This document shows, piece by piece, positions 44,270 through 52,493 of a stretch of DNA of 64,000 nt. The DNA lies in contig JBCAXA010000001.1 in the NCBI GenBank assembly GCA_038534295.1, forward strand, positions 682,001 to 746,000, read 5' to 3'. The translations under genes and the position numbers were made by a program. Each line of letters starts with the position of its first letter. Positions within the stretch are counted from its first letter, which is position 1. The notes below the pieces were generated by a model. It was not told where the DNA came from. It ran no database searches and was given only the letters and a program-made list of their open reading frames with translations. The stretch comes from JBCAXA01 sp038534295. GTDB lineage: Bacteria; Pseudomonadota; Gammaproteobacteria; Steroidobacterales; Woeseiaceae.

Positions 44270-45126
44270 TGCGGCACTGGGAAGAAACGCTGTATGACTC
44301 GTACGGCCAGCGATTCCGCGTCGATGAGTTGTTGTTCGAGTCGGAAACCGAACATCAACACCTCATTATTTTTGAGAACGAACGGTTCGGTCGAATCATG
44401 GTGCTCGATGGCGTCGTGCAGACCACCGAGGCGGACGAATTCGTGTATCACGAGATGATCACGCACGTACCGATCATAGGCCACGGCGCGGCGCGACGTG
44501 TGCTGATCATTGGCGGCGGCGACGGTGGCGTGCTGCGCGAGTGCTGCAAACACGCCGACGTCGAGCGCATCGTCCAGGTCGAAATCGACCGTTCGGTCAT
44601 CGAGATGGCCAAGCAGTGGCTGCCGCGACACAGCGCCGGCGCGTTTGACGATCCGCGCGCCGAGATCGTTATCGCCGACGGCATGCAGTTCGTGTGTGAG
44701 ACGGACGAGCGCTTCGACGTCATCATCGCGGATTCGACCGACCCCATTGGTCCGGGCGAGGTGCTGTTCAGCGACGATTTTTACGCCGGCTGCAAGCGCT
44801 GCTTAAAGCCTGGCGGCGTGGTCGCGACCCAAAACGGCGTGGCCTTCATGCAGCTCGACGAAGTGCGGACCACAGCACGGCGCCTCGGCGCGCACTTCGG
44901 CGATGCAACCTTCTTCGCTGCAGCGGTGCCAACGTACGTTGGTGGCGTCATGACGTTCGCGTGGGGCACCGACGATGCGGCGCTACGCCTGCAGTCCGTG
45001 GATAGGTTGACGGAACGGTACGCGGCGGCGAATCTCACGACGCGTTATTACACGCCAGCGGTCCATCAAGCGGCATTCGCGCTGCCTCGCTATGTCGAGA
45101 CTGCAATCGACGAGGCGACCGCGTGA
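44269..45126 (+). CDS. speE: Polyamine aminopropyltransferase (spermidine synthase)
   Basis: 285 residues from the ATG at 44269 (overlapping the speD stop); the frame is open further upstream but those codons lie inside speD. The start HWEETLYDSYGQRFRVDEL is typical of SpeE. The SAM-like fold shows LDGVVQTTEADEFVYHEM, VLIIGGGDGGVLRECCKH, VEIDRSVIEMAKQWLP, and the catalytic-loop IADSTDPIGPGEVLFS. It transfers aminopropyl from decarboxylated SAM to putrescine. The stop overlaps the decarboxylase GTG (GTGA). Confidence 0.95.
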   Translation: MRHWEETLYDSYGQRFRVDELLFESETEHQHLIIFENERFGRIMVLDGVVQTTEADEFVYHEMITHVPIIGHGAARRVLIIGGGDGGVLRECCKHADVERIVQVEIDRSVIEMAKQWLPRHSAGAFDDPRAEIVIADGMQFVCETDERFDVIIADSTDPIGPGEVLFSDDFYAGCKRCLKPGGVVATQNGVAFMQLDEVRTTARRLGAHFGDATFFAAAVPTYVGGVMTFAWGTDDAALRLQSVDRLTERYAAANLTTRYYTPAVHQAAFALPRYVETAIDEATA

Positions 45127-46280
45127 CAACGTCAATGTCTGACGCCTCGCTCAAGTCGCTGGCAGACGAACACGGCACGCCGCTGCTGGTGCTCGACTGC
45201 GCTGAGCTTCGCCGGCGCTATCGGCAGCTGGCCGATGCGCTGCCGGGTGTGCGGCTCTACTACGCGATCAAAGCGCTGCCGCACCGCACGGTGATTCGTA
45301 CCTTGAATGGCTTGGGTTGCGGCTTTGACGTCGCGAGCGCTGGCGAGGTCGCCGAACTTCGCGCCGAACGCATTACGCCACGAAGCTGCATTCACACGCA
45401 TCCGATCAAGAAACCGGCCGACATCAAAGCGGCGCTGCGCTACGGCTGCACGAGCTTTGTCGTCGACAATCCGGTCGAACTCGAGAAGTTTTTGCCATAC
45501 CGGCATCGGGTCGGCTTGCTGCTGCGCATCAGCTTCCGGAACCCGAACGCGGTCGTCGACCTCAGTCGTAAATTTGGCTGCATGCCGGACGAAGCGCCGC
45601 TATTGCTCGCGCGGGCGCGCCAACTCGGCATACCGGTCAAGGGCCTGTCGTTCCACGTCGGCTCGCAAAGCGCCGGACCGGATACGCACGTTGCGGCGCT
45701 GCGCGAATGTGCTGCGTTGATTGAACGCGAGCGTCAGCTCGGCTCACCGCTCAGTGTGCTCGACATTGGCGGCGGCTTTCCGGTCGACTACGCAGGCGGC
45801 GATGTCGATATTCACCAATGGTGTGCGCCGTTGCGCGACGCCATTGCTGCATTGCCGCCACGCCTCGACGTGATTGCCGAACCCGGCCGTTACCTCGTGG
45901 CACCGGCGGTAACGGGTGTCTTCGCCGTGGTTGGCAAAGCAGTGCGTGACAACGGTGCCTGGTACTACCTTGACGACGGCGTTTACGGCTCGTTCAGTGG
46001 CCAGCTTTTTGATCACAGCCGTTATCCGTTGCGTGCGCTCGCGGATGGACCGACCGCCACGGCCACGCTCGCGGGCCCGACCTGCGACAGCATCGACGTC
46101 ATCGCCGAAGACATCGCACTGCCGCTGCTCGGTGTCGGCGACCTGGTGGTCGGCTCGATGATGGGCGCTTACACGGCCGCATCGGCCACCGGTTTCAACT
46201 CGTTGCCGCGGGCTAAGCTGGTCGCAATTAATGACGCGCCCGGCAGCGCTTTGCCGGACGACGTCGCGTGGATCGCCTAA
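45123..46280 (+). CDS. Type III PLP-dependent decarboxylase (ornithine/lysine decarboxylase)
   Basis: 385 residues, starting with GTG overlapping the speE stop; an ATG four codons later is possible. The alanine-racemase-fold barrel carries Lys50 for PLP (LYYAIKAL), the HVGSQ motif, the glycine-rich VLDIGGGFPVDY and AEPGRYLVAPA. The beta domain has YYLDDGVYGSFSGQLFD and GPTCDSID with the active-site Cys. This is the eukaryote-like ODC fold, common in bacteria beside speD/speE. It supplies putrescine (or cadaverine) to SpeE. Ornithine versus lysine preference cannot be fixed by eye. Confidence 0.9.
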   Translation: MTTSMSDASLKSLADEHGTPLLVLDCAELRRRYRQLADALPGVRLYYAIKALPHRTVIRTLNGLGCGFDVASAGEVAELRAERITPRSCIHTHPIKKPADIKAALRYGCTSFVVDNPVELEKFLPYRHRVGLLLRISFRNPNAVVDLSRKFGCMPDEAPLLLARARQLGIPVKGLSFHVGSQSAGPDTHVAALRECAALIERERQLGSPLSVLDIGGGFPVDYAGGDVDIHQWCAPLRDAIAALPPRLDVIAEPGRYLVAPAVTGVFAVVGKAVRDNGAWYYLDDGVYGSFSGQLFDHSRYPLRALADGPTATATLAGPTCDSIDVIAEDIALPLLGVGDLVVGSMMGAYTAASATGFNSLPRAKLVAINDAPGSALPDDVAWIA

Positions 46281-46287
46281 TCGATAC

Positions 46288-46659
46288 TTAGCGGTGCTGA
46301 TCGATCAGGATCGGGTTGCCGTCCGGGTCCGTCAGCATAAAACTCGCCGGGCCCGCCGTGCTTTCGTCTGCCTCGCTGGCGAGCGCAACACCGGCCTCCT
46401 TCAGTGAGCGCTGTAGCTCGCGAACGTCGGTGAACGCATCGAGGTTGGCGCACTGCTGATCCCAACCAGGGTTGAAGGTCAGCAGATTACGCTCGAACAT
46501 GCCTTGAAACAGGCCGATCACGTGATCGCCGTTGCGCAGGATCAACCAATTTTGTTCGATATCGCCACCGGCGGGCTCGAAACCGAGCTTGGTGTAGAAG
46601 TCTCGCGATGCCTTAATGTCTTTGACGGCGAGGCTCACTGAAAAAGCACCCAACTGCAT
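46288..46659 (-). CDS. VOC family (glyoxalase/bleomycin-resistance-like) protein
   Basis: 123 residues with two beta-alpha-beta-beta-beta modules: MQLGAFSVSLAVKDIKASRD plus FYTKLGFEP, and DVRELQRSLKEAGVAL plus FMLTDPDGNPILIDQH. The start has GGAGA upstream. VOC proteins bind metals or small electrophiles; substrate unknown. It is convergent with the decarboxylase gene, 7 bp away. Confidence 0.88.
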   Translation of the reverse strand: MQLGAFSVSLAVKDIKASRDFYTKLGFEPAGGDIEQNWLILRNGDHVIGLFQGMFERNLLTFNPGWDQQCANLDAFTDVRELQRSLKEAGVALASEADESTAGPASFMLTDPDGNPILIDQHR

Positions 46660-46841
46660 TGCTGTCTCCTTCCATTGCTTGCGGCGGCCAGACTGCCACT
46701 ATAAAGAATAGACGGCCAAAGTCGGCGAGGTTGCGCTTCGCGTTGGCGCGCAAGCCACCTACATGCCAACGTGTTCACTGATGTTTCACGGCTAGGCGTG
46801 GCAAACTGTCGGCAAACAAAGCATTAAAATTGACCTTATCG

Positions 46842-47588
46842 ATGGATCAAAACCCGTACATCGACCGCGACACGGCGGTCGCCGAGCGCCAGCAGACCTA
46901 CCGGTTGCGCAGTCCTGCACGCTGGCGACGATTCTTAGAAACCCGCGCCGCCTTCGAGGCCATGCTGCTGCTGCCAACATCGCCGCTATGGGCAACGCGA
47001 CAGCGCGGCGACGGGCGACAGATCGTGCTCGTCCCGGGGTTTCTGGCCGACGATCGCTCGACGTGGCCGCTGCGTCAGTATTTGACGTTCCTGGGTTACG
47101 ACGCATTGCCGTGGGGTCTCGGCCGCAACGCCGGCGCGCCGGATCGCGACGCCGAACGCTTGGTCGATGCCTTGGGCGATATTCGCCGACCCGGAGAACC
47201 GGTCACGCTCATCGGCTGGAGCCTAGGCGGCGTCATCTCGCGGGAGGTTGCGCGTCAGGCGCCGGATGCTGTGCGCGAAGTGATCACGATGGGCACGCCG
47301 GTCGAAGGTGGACCGAAATACACGCTGGCTGCCGCTCACTACGACCGTCGTGGCACCGACTTGGATGACGTCGAGGCACGCGTTCATGCCATCAATACCC
47401 AGGGTATTTCGCAACCGCTGACCGTCATTTACAGCCAAGACGACGGTGTCGTTGACTGGCGCGCCGCAATTGACCGCTACAACCCGCAGGCTCGGCATAT
47501 TCGCGTTCATGGTTCGCACTTGGGTCTCGGCACAAACCCGCAGGTCTGGCTGTCGATCGAGAAAACGCTACGGCGACGGCGCGACTGA
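46842..47588 (+). CDS. Alpha/beta hydrolase
   Basis: 248 residues from the ATG at 46842 (an upstream TTG is possible). The fold shows QIVLVPGFLADDRSTWPLRQ, the nucleophile elbow GWSLGGVISREVAR with Ser, the acid in YSQDDGVVDWRAAI and His near HVHGSHLGLGTNPQV. This resembles triacylglycerol-lipase-like hydrolases without a signal peptide. The last 21 bp overlap the convergent serine hydrolase gene. Substrate unknown. Confidence 0.85.
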   Translation: MDQNPYIDRDTAVAERQQTYRLRSPARWRRFLETRAAFEAMLLLPTSPLWATRQRGDGRQIVLVPGFLADDRSTWPLRQYLTFLGYDALPWGLGRNAGAPDRDAERLVDALGDIRRPGEPVTLIGWSLGGVISREVARQAPDAVREVITMGTPVEGGPKYTLAAAHYDRRGTDLDDVEARVHAINTQGISQPLTVIYSQDDGVVDWRAAIDRYNPQARHIRVHGSHLGLGTNPQVWLSIEKTLRRRRD

Positions 47589-48770
47589 GCTCTTGTCGAC
47601 CGGCTGTGCTGACTCGGCGCGCACCATAGCAAGCGCTTCGGCAACGTAAAACGGCAAAACCTCAGACATCGTGTTGCCGGAGCGGTCGTGCTGCTCGCCG
47701 AGGCGAGCGAGGACCAAATCGTGCTCCGGCACGACCACGACGTATTGCCCGAGGTGACCCCGAAACGCATAGAAACTGGGGTCCTGGTCGACCGATAGGT
47801 GCGTCGAGTAACCGTACGACGGTCGACCGTTCGGCGTGATCATCAGATCGATAAATGCCGCCGGCACGAGTTGCCGATCGTTCCAGCGGCCACGCTGCAG
47901 CATGAGCTGACCGAGCCGCAGGAAATTGCGGGCGTTGGTGTTGATACAGCAGTAACCAAGCTCCATGCCGCTGTCGTCGGTGTGCCACAGCGCATCGGCA
48001 TTCATGCCGAGCGGTTGCCACAGTTTCTCGCTGAGGTAGTCGCTCAGCGTGGCGTCTGGATTTTCCCGCTTGAGCGCGCGGGTAATCACGATGGCGAGCA
48101 GCTCCGTTGACGCGCTCGAATAGTAAAACCGCTCTTCGGGCTCGTCGGAAAATCCGCGGCCGAGCACGAAACGAGTCACGTCGTTCGAGTAGTAAAGCTC
48201 AACGGTCGGGCTGAAAGGGCTGTAGTAGTGCTCGTCCCAGTCATAGCCCGAGGTCATCGTCGACAGCGACCCGACCGTCGCCTCACGGCCGAACGGATCG
48301 TCGGCAAATTCCGGCAGAAACTCGATCAGCGGTTGATCGACGCTGTCGATGTAGCCTTCGTCGATGGCAATACCCAGCAGCAGCGTCACCACGGTCTTGG
48401 CCATCGAGAACGAGTTGGTCTGGCTGTCCGCGGCGTAGCCGAGCCGGTAGTGCTCAGCAAACAGCTTGCCGTCGGTCGCCACCAGGAACGCGAAGCCGCT
48501 TTGCGTCTCTAGCGAACTCAGCAACGCCGGTGTCAATGCATCGCCGACGAATCGCTCATGCTCGGGCCAGGGCTGTGCAGCGCCACTCGCGATCGTTCGG
48601 GTAGCGAACACGCGATGATCGTTAACGTTGGCGGTTGGCTCGCCGGCCAGATACGTGCGCGCAAGCGCGGTGAAAAAGAAACCGTTGCCGGTGGCGAGCA
48701 GCGCGGCGCTGCCGACCACTGGAGCTGCAACTACCAGTATTGCGAGCCATTTCGCAAGTCGTAGGATCAT
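47568..48770 (-). CDS. Serine hydrolase, class C beta-lactamase-like
   Basis: 400 residues with an N-terminal membrane anchor (about 8-28). The catalytic SxxK is Ser122-Met-Ala-Lys125 (SFSMAKT), the Tyr motif is in ERFYYSSASTE, and HLG in FRGHLGQYVVV stands in the KTG position. Other conserved parts are TMTSGYDWDEHYYS and KLWQPLGMNADALW. The family includes esterases, DD-peptidases and amidases, so it is not evidence of resistance. It acts on the periplasmic side. Confidence 0.88.
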   Translation of the reverse strand: MILRLAKWLAILVVAAPVVGSAALLATGNGFFFTALARTYLAGEPTANVNDHRVFATRTIASGAAQPWPEHERFVGDALTPALLSSLETQSGFAFLVATDGKLFAEHYRLGYAADSQTNSFSMAKTVVTLLLGIAIDEGYIDSVDQPLIEFLPEFADDPFGREATVGSLSTMTSGYDWDEHYYSPFSPTVELYYSNDVTRFVLGRGFSDEPEERFYYSSASTELLAIVITRALKRENPDATLSDYLSEKLWQPLGMNADALWHTDDSGMELGYCCINTNARNFLRLGQLMLQRGRWNDRQLVPAAFIDLMITPNGRPSYGYSTHLSVDQDPSFYAFRGHLGQYVVVVPEHDLVLARLGEQHDRSGNTMSEVLPFYVAEALAMVRAESAQPVDKSSVAPSP

Positions 48771-48790
48771 GAGTATGCGTCTACCGCCGG

Positions 48791-49162
48791 TTAGGTCATC
48801 GAGTGCAGGCCAAACATGTTGCCTTCGGGATCGATGATATGCGCAACAAATCCGTACGGGCCAATCGACATCTTCGGCCGGTGCACCTTACCACCGGCAC
48901 CTTCGACACGCGCTGCCTCCGTCGCGACGTCATCGCACTGGAAGTACACCACGGTGGTATTGCCGCTCGGCTCGTAGCCGGGCACGTGCACCAGCGCTCC
49001 GGCCGCACCGGCGTCACTTGGCCCCTTCGGAAAGGCCCGCATCGCAATGTCTTGCGAACCCAGCGGTTCCAGCGTCACCCCGAGCACCGCCTCGTAAAAC
49101 GCGACGGATTTCGCTAGATCCTTGACATAAATCTCGAACCAATCGATTGCCGTAGTCGCCAT
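48791..49162 (-). CDS. VOC family protein
   Basis: 123 residues: ATTAIDWFEIYVKDLAKSVA, FYEAVLGVTLEP, and the second module FQCDDVATEAARVEGAGGKV ending in HIIDPEGNMFGLHS. This is the YdeN/PhnB-like glyoxalase pattern. A GGAGGG RBS lies 6 bases upstream. It lies 20 bp upstream of the serine hydrolase gene on the same strand, so they may be cotranscribed. Confidence 0.88.
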   Translation of the reverse strand: MATTAIDWFEIYVKDLAKSVAFYEAVLGVTLEPLGSQDIAMRAFPKGPSDAGAAGALVHVPGYEPSGNTTVVYFQCDDVATEAARVEGAGGKVHRPKMSIGPYGFVAHIIDPEGNMFGLHSMT

Positions 49163-49292
49163 AACGCCCTCCCCATGGGCTGTGGACTAGGCAAAAAGCT
49201 ACACGGCTGGACGCAGCACGACAATTTAAGTTTCACGCCAACGCCGGCGCAGTGACGTGCGCCACGGGAAACGCCACAACCGAGACGTTGCC

Positions 49293-50285
49293 CTAACGGG
49301 GAGAGGGAGTCGGCGCGTGCCGCTGACGCTCCGCCAGCCGTGTAGCAGATTCGCTAATTTCGCCGAGCGCAGCGTTCGCGCGGCGCTGCAAATCGACCAA
49401 CGAGAATTGCTCGACCGACGCCGCCATCACGTCGTCATAGAGCTCGACGAGATGACGACGTACGCGCGGGCCAGTGACGGTCCAGCGAAACAGGTTGCCA
49501 AGACGTTGGTCCGCTGTGAATCGGCGGTGCAGCTCGGCCTTGAGTGCAAACCTGGCGTGTATTTGTGCCTCACTCAGGAGCGGACTCAGCAGCGCGACCG
49601 GCTCGAACGGTGCGAGCAGGTCGCCTGCAAGCCAGAACGCCTCGGCGTCGACGCCGAGCCAAGACAGCGCAGTGTTCAGCGACCGATTGCGGTTGCGCGC
49701 CGCCGGCGGCGGCAGCGACTGCCCGGCTGCGTTTAGCGCGGCCGCAACAAACTCAGTGCAATAGACGGCATCCGCACTCGTTAGATCAAAGTAGGGATCG
49801 AACTCAAGCCGCGCCTTGCGCGACTGACGAGCGAATTCGGCGATGGCCTCGGCCGCTGCGTCAGGTGGCCGGACGATGGTCGTTACAGCCGGCCGACGCA
49901 GGTACCGGTCGAGGGGTTGGCGACGAATGGCGCCGGACATCGCCCCGGTCGGCGGCCCGAGCGTGGGCCGCAATCGCGCGAACGCCTCGTACACCCAAGG
50001 TTTGCCGTCGTCGATCACAATGATCCCGGCATGCACGTAGGGCGCGTAGTCTTCGGCCATCAGCATCATCAACAGCGTCGATGCCGAATCCAGCTCGCTG
50101 GCGATGAGATCGCCGGAACGAACCTTGATACCCTGAAAGCTCACTACCTCGGTGCCAACCACCGATGTTGGCTGCAGCGACTGCGCTGTGGCGTATCGAG
50201 TCAGTTCGGTGTTGCCAGCACAACCCGTGAGCAGCAGCAGCAATCCGACCAGGATTGCGCGGCGGGGGTTAGCTCCGAACGTCAT
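49293..50285 (-). CDS. Lipoprotein with YiiX/YebB-like (NlpC/P60-related) hydrolase domain
   Basis: 330 residues from the ATG at 50285, giving the lipoprotein signal RAILVGLLLLLTGC. The domain shows KVRSGDLIASELDSASTLLM, YVHAGIIVIDDGKPWVYEAF and DAVYCTEFVAAALNAAG: a His (HAGI) and Cys (YCTEF) in the circularly permuted order of YiiX/YebB-type papain-like enzymes. A role in peptidoglycan or amide hydrolysis is inferred. Its start overlaps the small lipoprotein gene upstream by 17 bp. Confidence 0.75.
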   Translation of the reverse strand: MTFGANPRRAILVGLLLLLTGCAGNTELTRYATAQSLQPTSVVGTEVVSFQGIKVRSGDLIASELDSASTLLMMLMAEDYAPYVHAGIIVIDDGKPWVYEAFARLRPTLGPPTGAMSGAIRRQPLDRYLRRPAVTTIVRPPDAAAEAIAEFARQSRKARLEFDPYFDLTSADAVYCTEFVAAALNAAGQSLPPPAARNRNRSLNTALSWLGVDAEAFWLAGDLLAPFEPVALLSPLLSEAQIHARFALKAELHRRFTADQRLGNLFRWTVTGPRVRRHLVELYDDVMAASVEQFSLVDLQRRANAALGEISESATRLAERQRHAPTPSPR

Positions 50286-50427
50286 CGTCACTGCGCTCGT
50301 TCGGATCGGCCGACCCACCGCGATAGTGATTCTGCTCGACCGGAGCCTCATCGAACTCGGCGCGAATCTCGGCCGGCACGACCATGCACGCCGACACCGT
50401 CAGGCTTACGAGCAGCGGCAAGAACAT
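50269..50427 (-). CDS. Small lipoprotein
   Basis: 52 residues from the ATG at 50427 (a longer frame exists but this start gives a lipoprotein signal MFLPLLVSLTVSAC, lipobox VSAC). The mature 38 residues are acidic and polar (EIRAEFDEAPVEQNHYRGG), with no fold I recognise. The overlap with the YiiX-like gene suggests they are made together. Too short for a family assignment. Confidence 0.55.
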   Translation of the reverse strand: MFLPLLVSLTVSACMVVPAEIRAEFDEAPVEQNHYRGGSADPNERSDDDVRS

Positions 50428-50494
50428 GCGTACGCTGAACGGATGCCCAACGCGCTGCCGACTTTGTTCGGCCGACAGCGCGTCAAACGGGCGG

Positions 50495-50986
50495 TTACTC
50501 GAGTCCGGGCGAGACGAAATCGTCATCGTCGTCGTCTTCGCACGGCCAGTTGTCACTTAGGCACGAAACCAGCAACAGTCCCCCGCCGACGCCCGCCCAG
50601 AACCAGCCGTTCCGCCAGCTTTCTTCAGTCGAACTGTCGGCCGAGTAGGCCGCACCGCCATACAGCGGCATGTTGGCCATGCGGAACGTTGTACCGTGAC
50701 CGCGCGCAAGACGCAGGTCGAACATTGGCATGTAGCGAAACTGGCCAGGGTCGGCGCGCCAACCAGTCAACCGGCCGCTGATTGGCTGGTCGAGTCGCAG
50801 GCCAAACTTCGGCGCAGCGCGATAGTCGCTGCTCGCGCCGAAGCCCTTGCTGGCGTATAGCATGACGCGCGGCGCATCGAATGCATCATCCGTGGCGGTT
50901 TGCGCGACCGTGGTAGTGGCTGCGCTCAACGCGGCCAGTGCGAACGCGATCATCGGAACGATGCGCGAACAAAAGAATACGTACAT
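50495..50986 (-). CDS. Exported protein of unknown function
   Basis: 163 residues with a strong AGGAGA RBS and a signal peptide (cut near VAQTA). The mature part includes VMLYASKGFGASSDYRAAPK and a hydrophobic Gly-rich segment (GWFWAGVGGGLLLVSC) followed by an acidic tail DDDDDDF, so the C-terminal segment may insert in a membrane. It is the middle gene of a minus-strand group that starts with a sigma factor, so its expression may depend on that factor. Confidence 0.6.
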   Translation of the reverse strand: MYVFFCSRIVPMIAFALAALSAATTTVAQTATDDAFDAPRVMLYASKGFGASSDYRAAPKFGLRLDQPISGRLTGWRADPGQFRYMPMFDLRLARGHGTTFRMANMPLYGGAAYSADSSTEESWRNGWFWAGVGGGLLLVSCLSDNWPCEDDDDDDFVSPGLE

Positions 50987-51092
50987 GATCTCTCCTAGCG
51001 AAGTTCTTGTGCTTGCTGCCGACGCGTTTGGCGCGGGCAGCGGTAGTCAAGAAACGAATCGCTTCGAAGAGATGGTTCAGTCGATTTGCGGT

Positions 51093-51638
51093 TTAGCGTG
51101 CCTCGACGCGAAACGTGTACGGACCGAGTTCGCTTTGGCGGCCATTGACCGCTTCGACAGTCCACAGATACAGCCCGGGTTCGAGCGACGGCGCACCGGC
51201 TGCGTCGAGACTGATTTCAGTGTCGTTTTGCCACTCGCTGCTCCAACGCGGTAGCGCGCTGTCGTCGCGAATTGTTACCCGATAGCGCTCGGCGCCGGGC
51301 ACTGCTGTCCAGCGGAGCAGTTGCGGCGTACCGGCCACCGCGCCGCCGTCGAGCGGCACGACATCCGATACCTGGCCGCGAATATTACCGCCGCTCAGAT
51401 CGTCACCCGCGTCGAACCGGGTGAAGACGAACAGGCCTAGTGCAACGGCTGGAAGCGCGGTTGCCAAGCCGACCAGCCAGCCCGGCAGGCCACGACGTTT
51501 GCTGCGCCGGCGCTGCTCAGCGACACGTCGCGCAGCATTCAAAACCGCCGCATCGTGTGCCTCAGAAGTGCCCGGCGAGACCTCGCTCAACAGCGCCATC
51601 AGCTTCTCATCCCCATCGATGTCGCGTTCATCCGTCAT
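51093..51638 (-). CDS. Single-pass membrane protein, likely anti-sigma or sensor for the adjacent ECF factor
   Basis: 181 residues. A cytoplasmic N-terminus (about 1-50) precedes one transmembrane helix (LPGWLVGLATALPAVALGLF). The periplasmic part looks like a fibronectin-type beta-sandwich (TPQLLRWTAVPGAERYRVTI, PGLYLWTVEAVNGRQSELGP). The gene overlaps the ECF sigma gene by 11 bp, and this layout is normal for anti-sigma factors, but no zinc-binding HxxxCxxC motif is present. Anti-sigma function is inferred from context. Confidence 0.65.
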   Translation of the reverse strand: MTDERDIDGDEKLMALLSEVSPGTSEAHDAAVLNAARRVAEQRRRSKRRGLPGWLVGLATALPAVALGLFVFTRFDAGDDLSGGNIRGQVSDVVPLDGGAVAGTPQLLRWTAVPGAERYRVTIRDDSALPRWSSEWQNDTEISLDAAGAPSLEPGLYLWTVEAVNGRQSELGPYTFRVEAR

Positions 51639-52209
51639 ACGACGTTACTCCCAACGAGGCAAAGGCATTTTTGAGCTTCGCCATCGCGTATTTTTTGCGG
51701 CTCAGCACCGTGTCTCTGGGCGCGGCGGTTATCTCCACCATGTGCTCGATGCTGACCCCTGCCGACCACAGCGCGATTACGTCGCGCTGTTCAAGCGGCA
51801 GTTGAGCCAGCGCTTCGGCCAACAACGCCTTTCGTTCACTGGCAACCGCACTGTCTCCCGGCTGTTCCGCCGGGTGCTCAACGTCGTCCAGATTCGGCAT
51901 GGAACCGCGTTTACTCTCGCCATGTTTGCGCTGGTACTCGTCGATGTAGCGATTGCGCCCGAGCGTGTACAGGTAGCTGCGAAATGACGCTCCTGCAACG
52001 GGTCGGTAACGGCCCTCGCCCACCGACTCAATCAGCTTCAGCCAGCAGTGCTGTGATACGTCCTCGGCGATCGCCGTGGAGCCGCTCAAGTGGTTGAGAT
52101 AGGCCACAAAAGCGTCCTTGTGCCGGCTGAACAACTCGCCAAAAGCATCGTAGTCGCCATCCTCCTGAAATCGGAGCATTAATGCCGAATCGGACAAGCT
52201 ATCGGGCAT
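51628..52209 (-). CDS. ECF-type RNA polymerase sigma factor
   Basis: 193 residues. Region 2 has DYDAFGELFSRHKDAFVAYL, EDVSQHCWLKLIE and FRSYLYTLGRNRYIDEYQRK; region 4 has LAQLPLEQRDVIALWSAGVS and the HTH MVEITAAPRDTVLSRKKYAM. Regions 1.1 and 3 are absent, as expected. It is the first gene of a minus-strand group with a membrane protein, an exported protein and lipoproteins, so it probably controls envelope functions. Confidence 0.9.
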   Translation of the reverse strand: MPDSLSDSALMLRFQEDGDYDAFGELFSRHKDAFVAYLNHLSGSTAIAEDVSQHCWLKLIESVGEGRYRPVAGASFRSYLYTLGRNRYIDEYQRKHGESKRGSMPNLDDVEHPAEQPGDSAVASERKALLAEALAQLPLEQRDVIALWSAGVSIEHMVEITAAPRDTVLSRKKYAMAKLKNAFASLGVTSYDG

Positions 52210-52493
52210 AGGAACGAGCCAGCGGCCGAGAGTGGTTCAAAGTGCGGCATTGTGGCTGGGGTATCCGCCAAACGGAAGCCGTAACTTCCCGTAATTCAGA
52301 CTATTGGCGGCAAAAGCGCCAAACACCGCCAGCCCGGCCGATTTGCTAAAGCCGCTGACTCTCGAGCCGCTGGGCCGCCGTTCCTTGGCGTGTCCTGTGC
52401 CGCGCTGGACGAAAACCGGCTTTCGTGCCGAGCGGCATTAAACGTTGGCACGCGACGAACCATCCAACGTAAATCGTGCGCAAGGAGACTCCC

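Noticed and set aside
47568..48770. Antibiotic-resistance beta-lactamase
   Set aside because: The SxxK, Tyr and HxG motifs show only the broad serine-hydrolase superfamily, which includes esterases and DD-peptidases. The same caution applies to 52494-53528.
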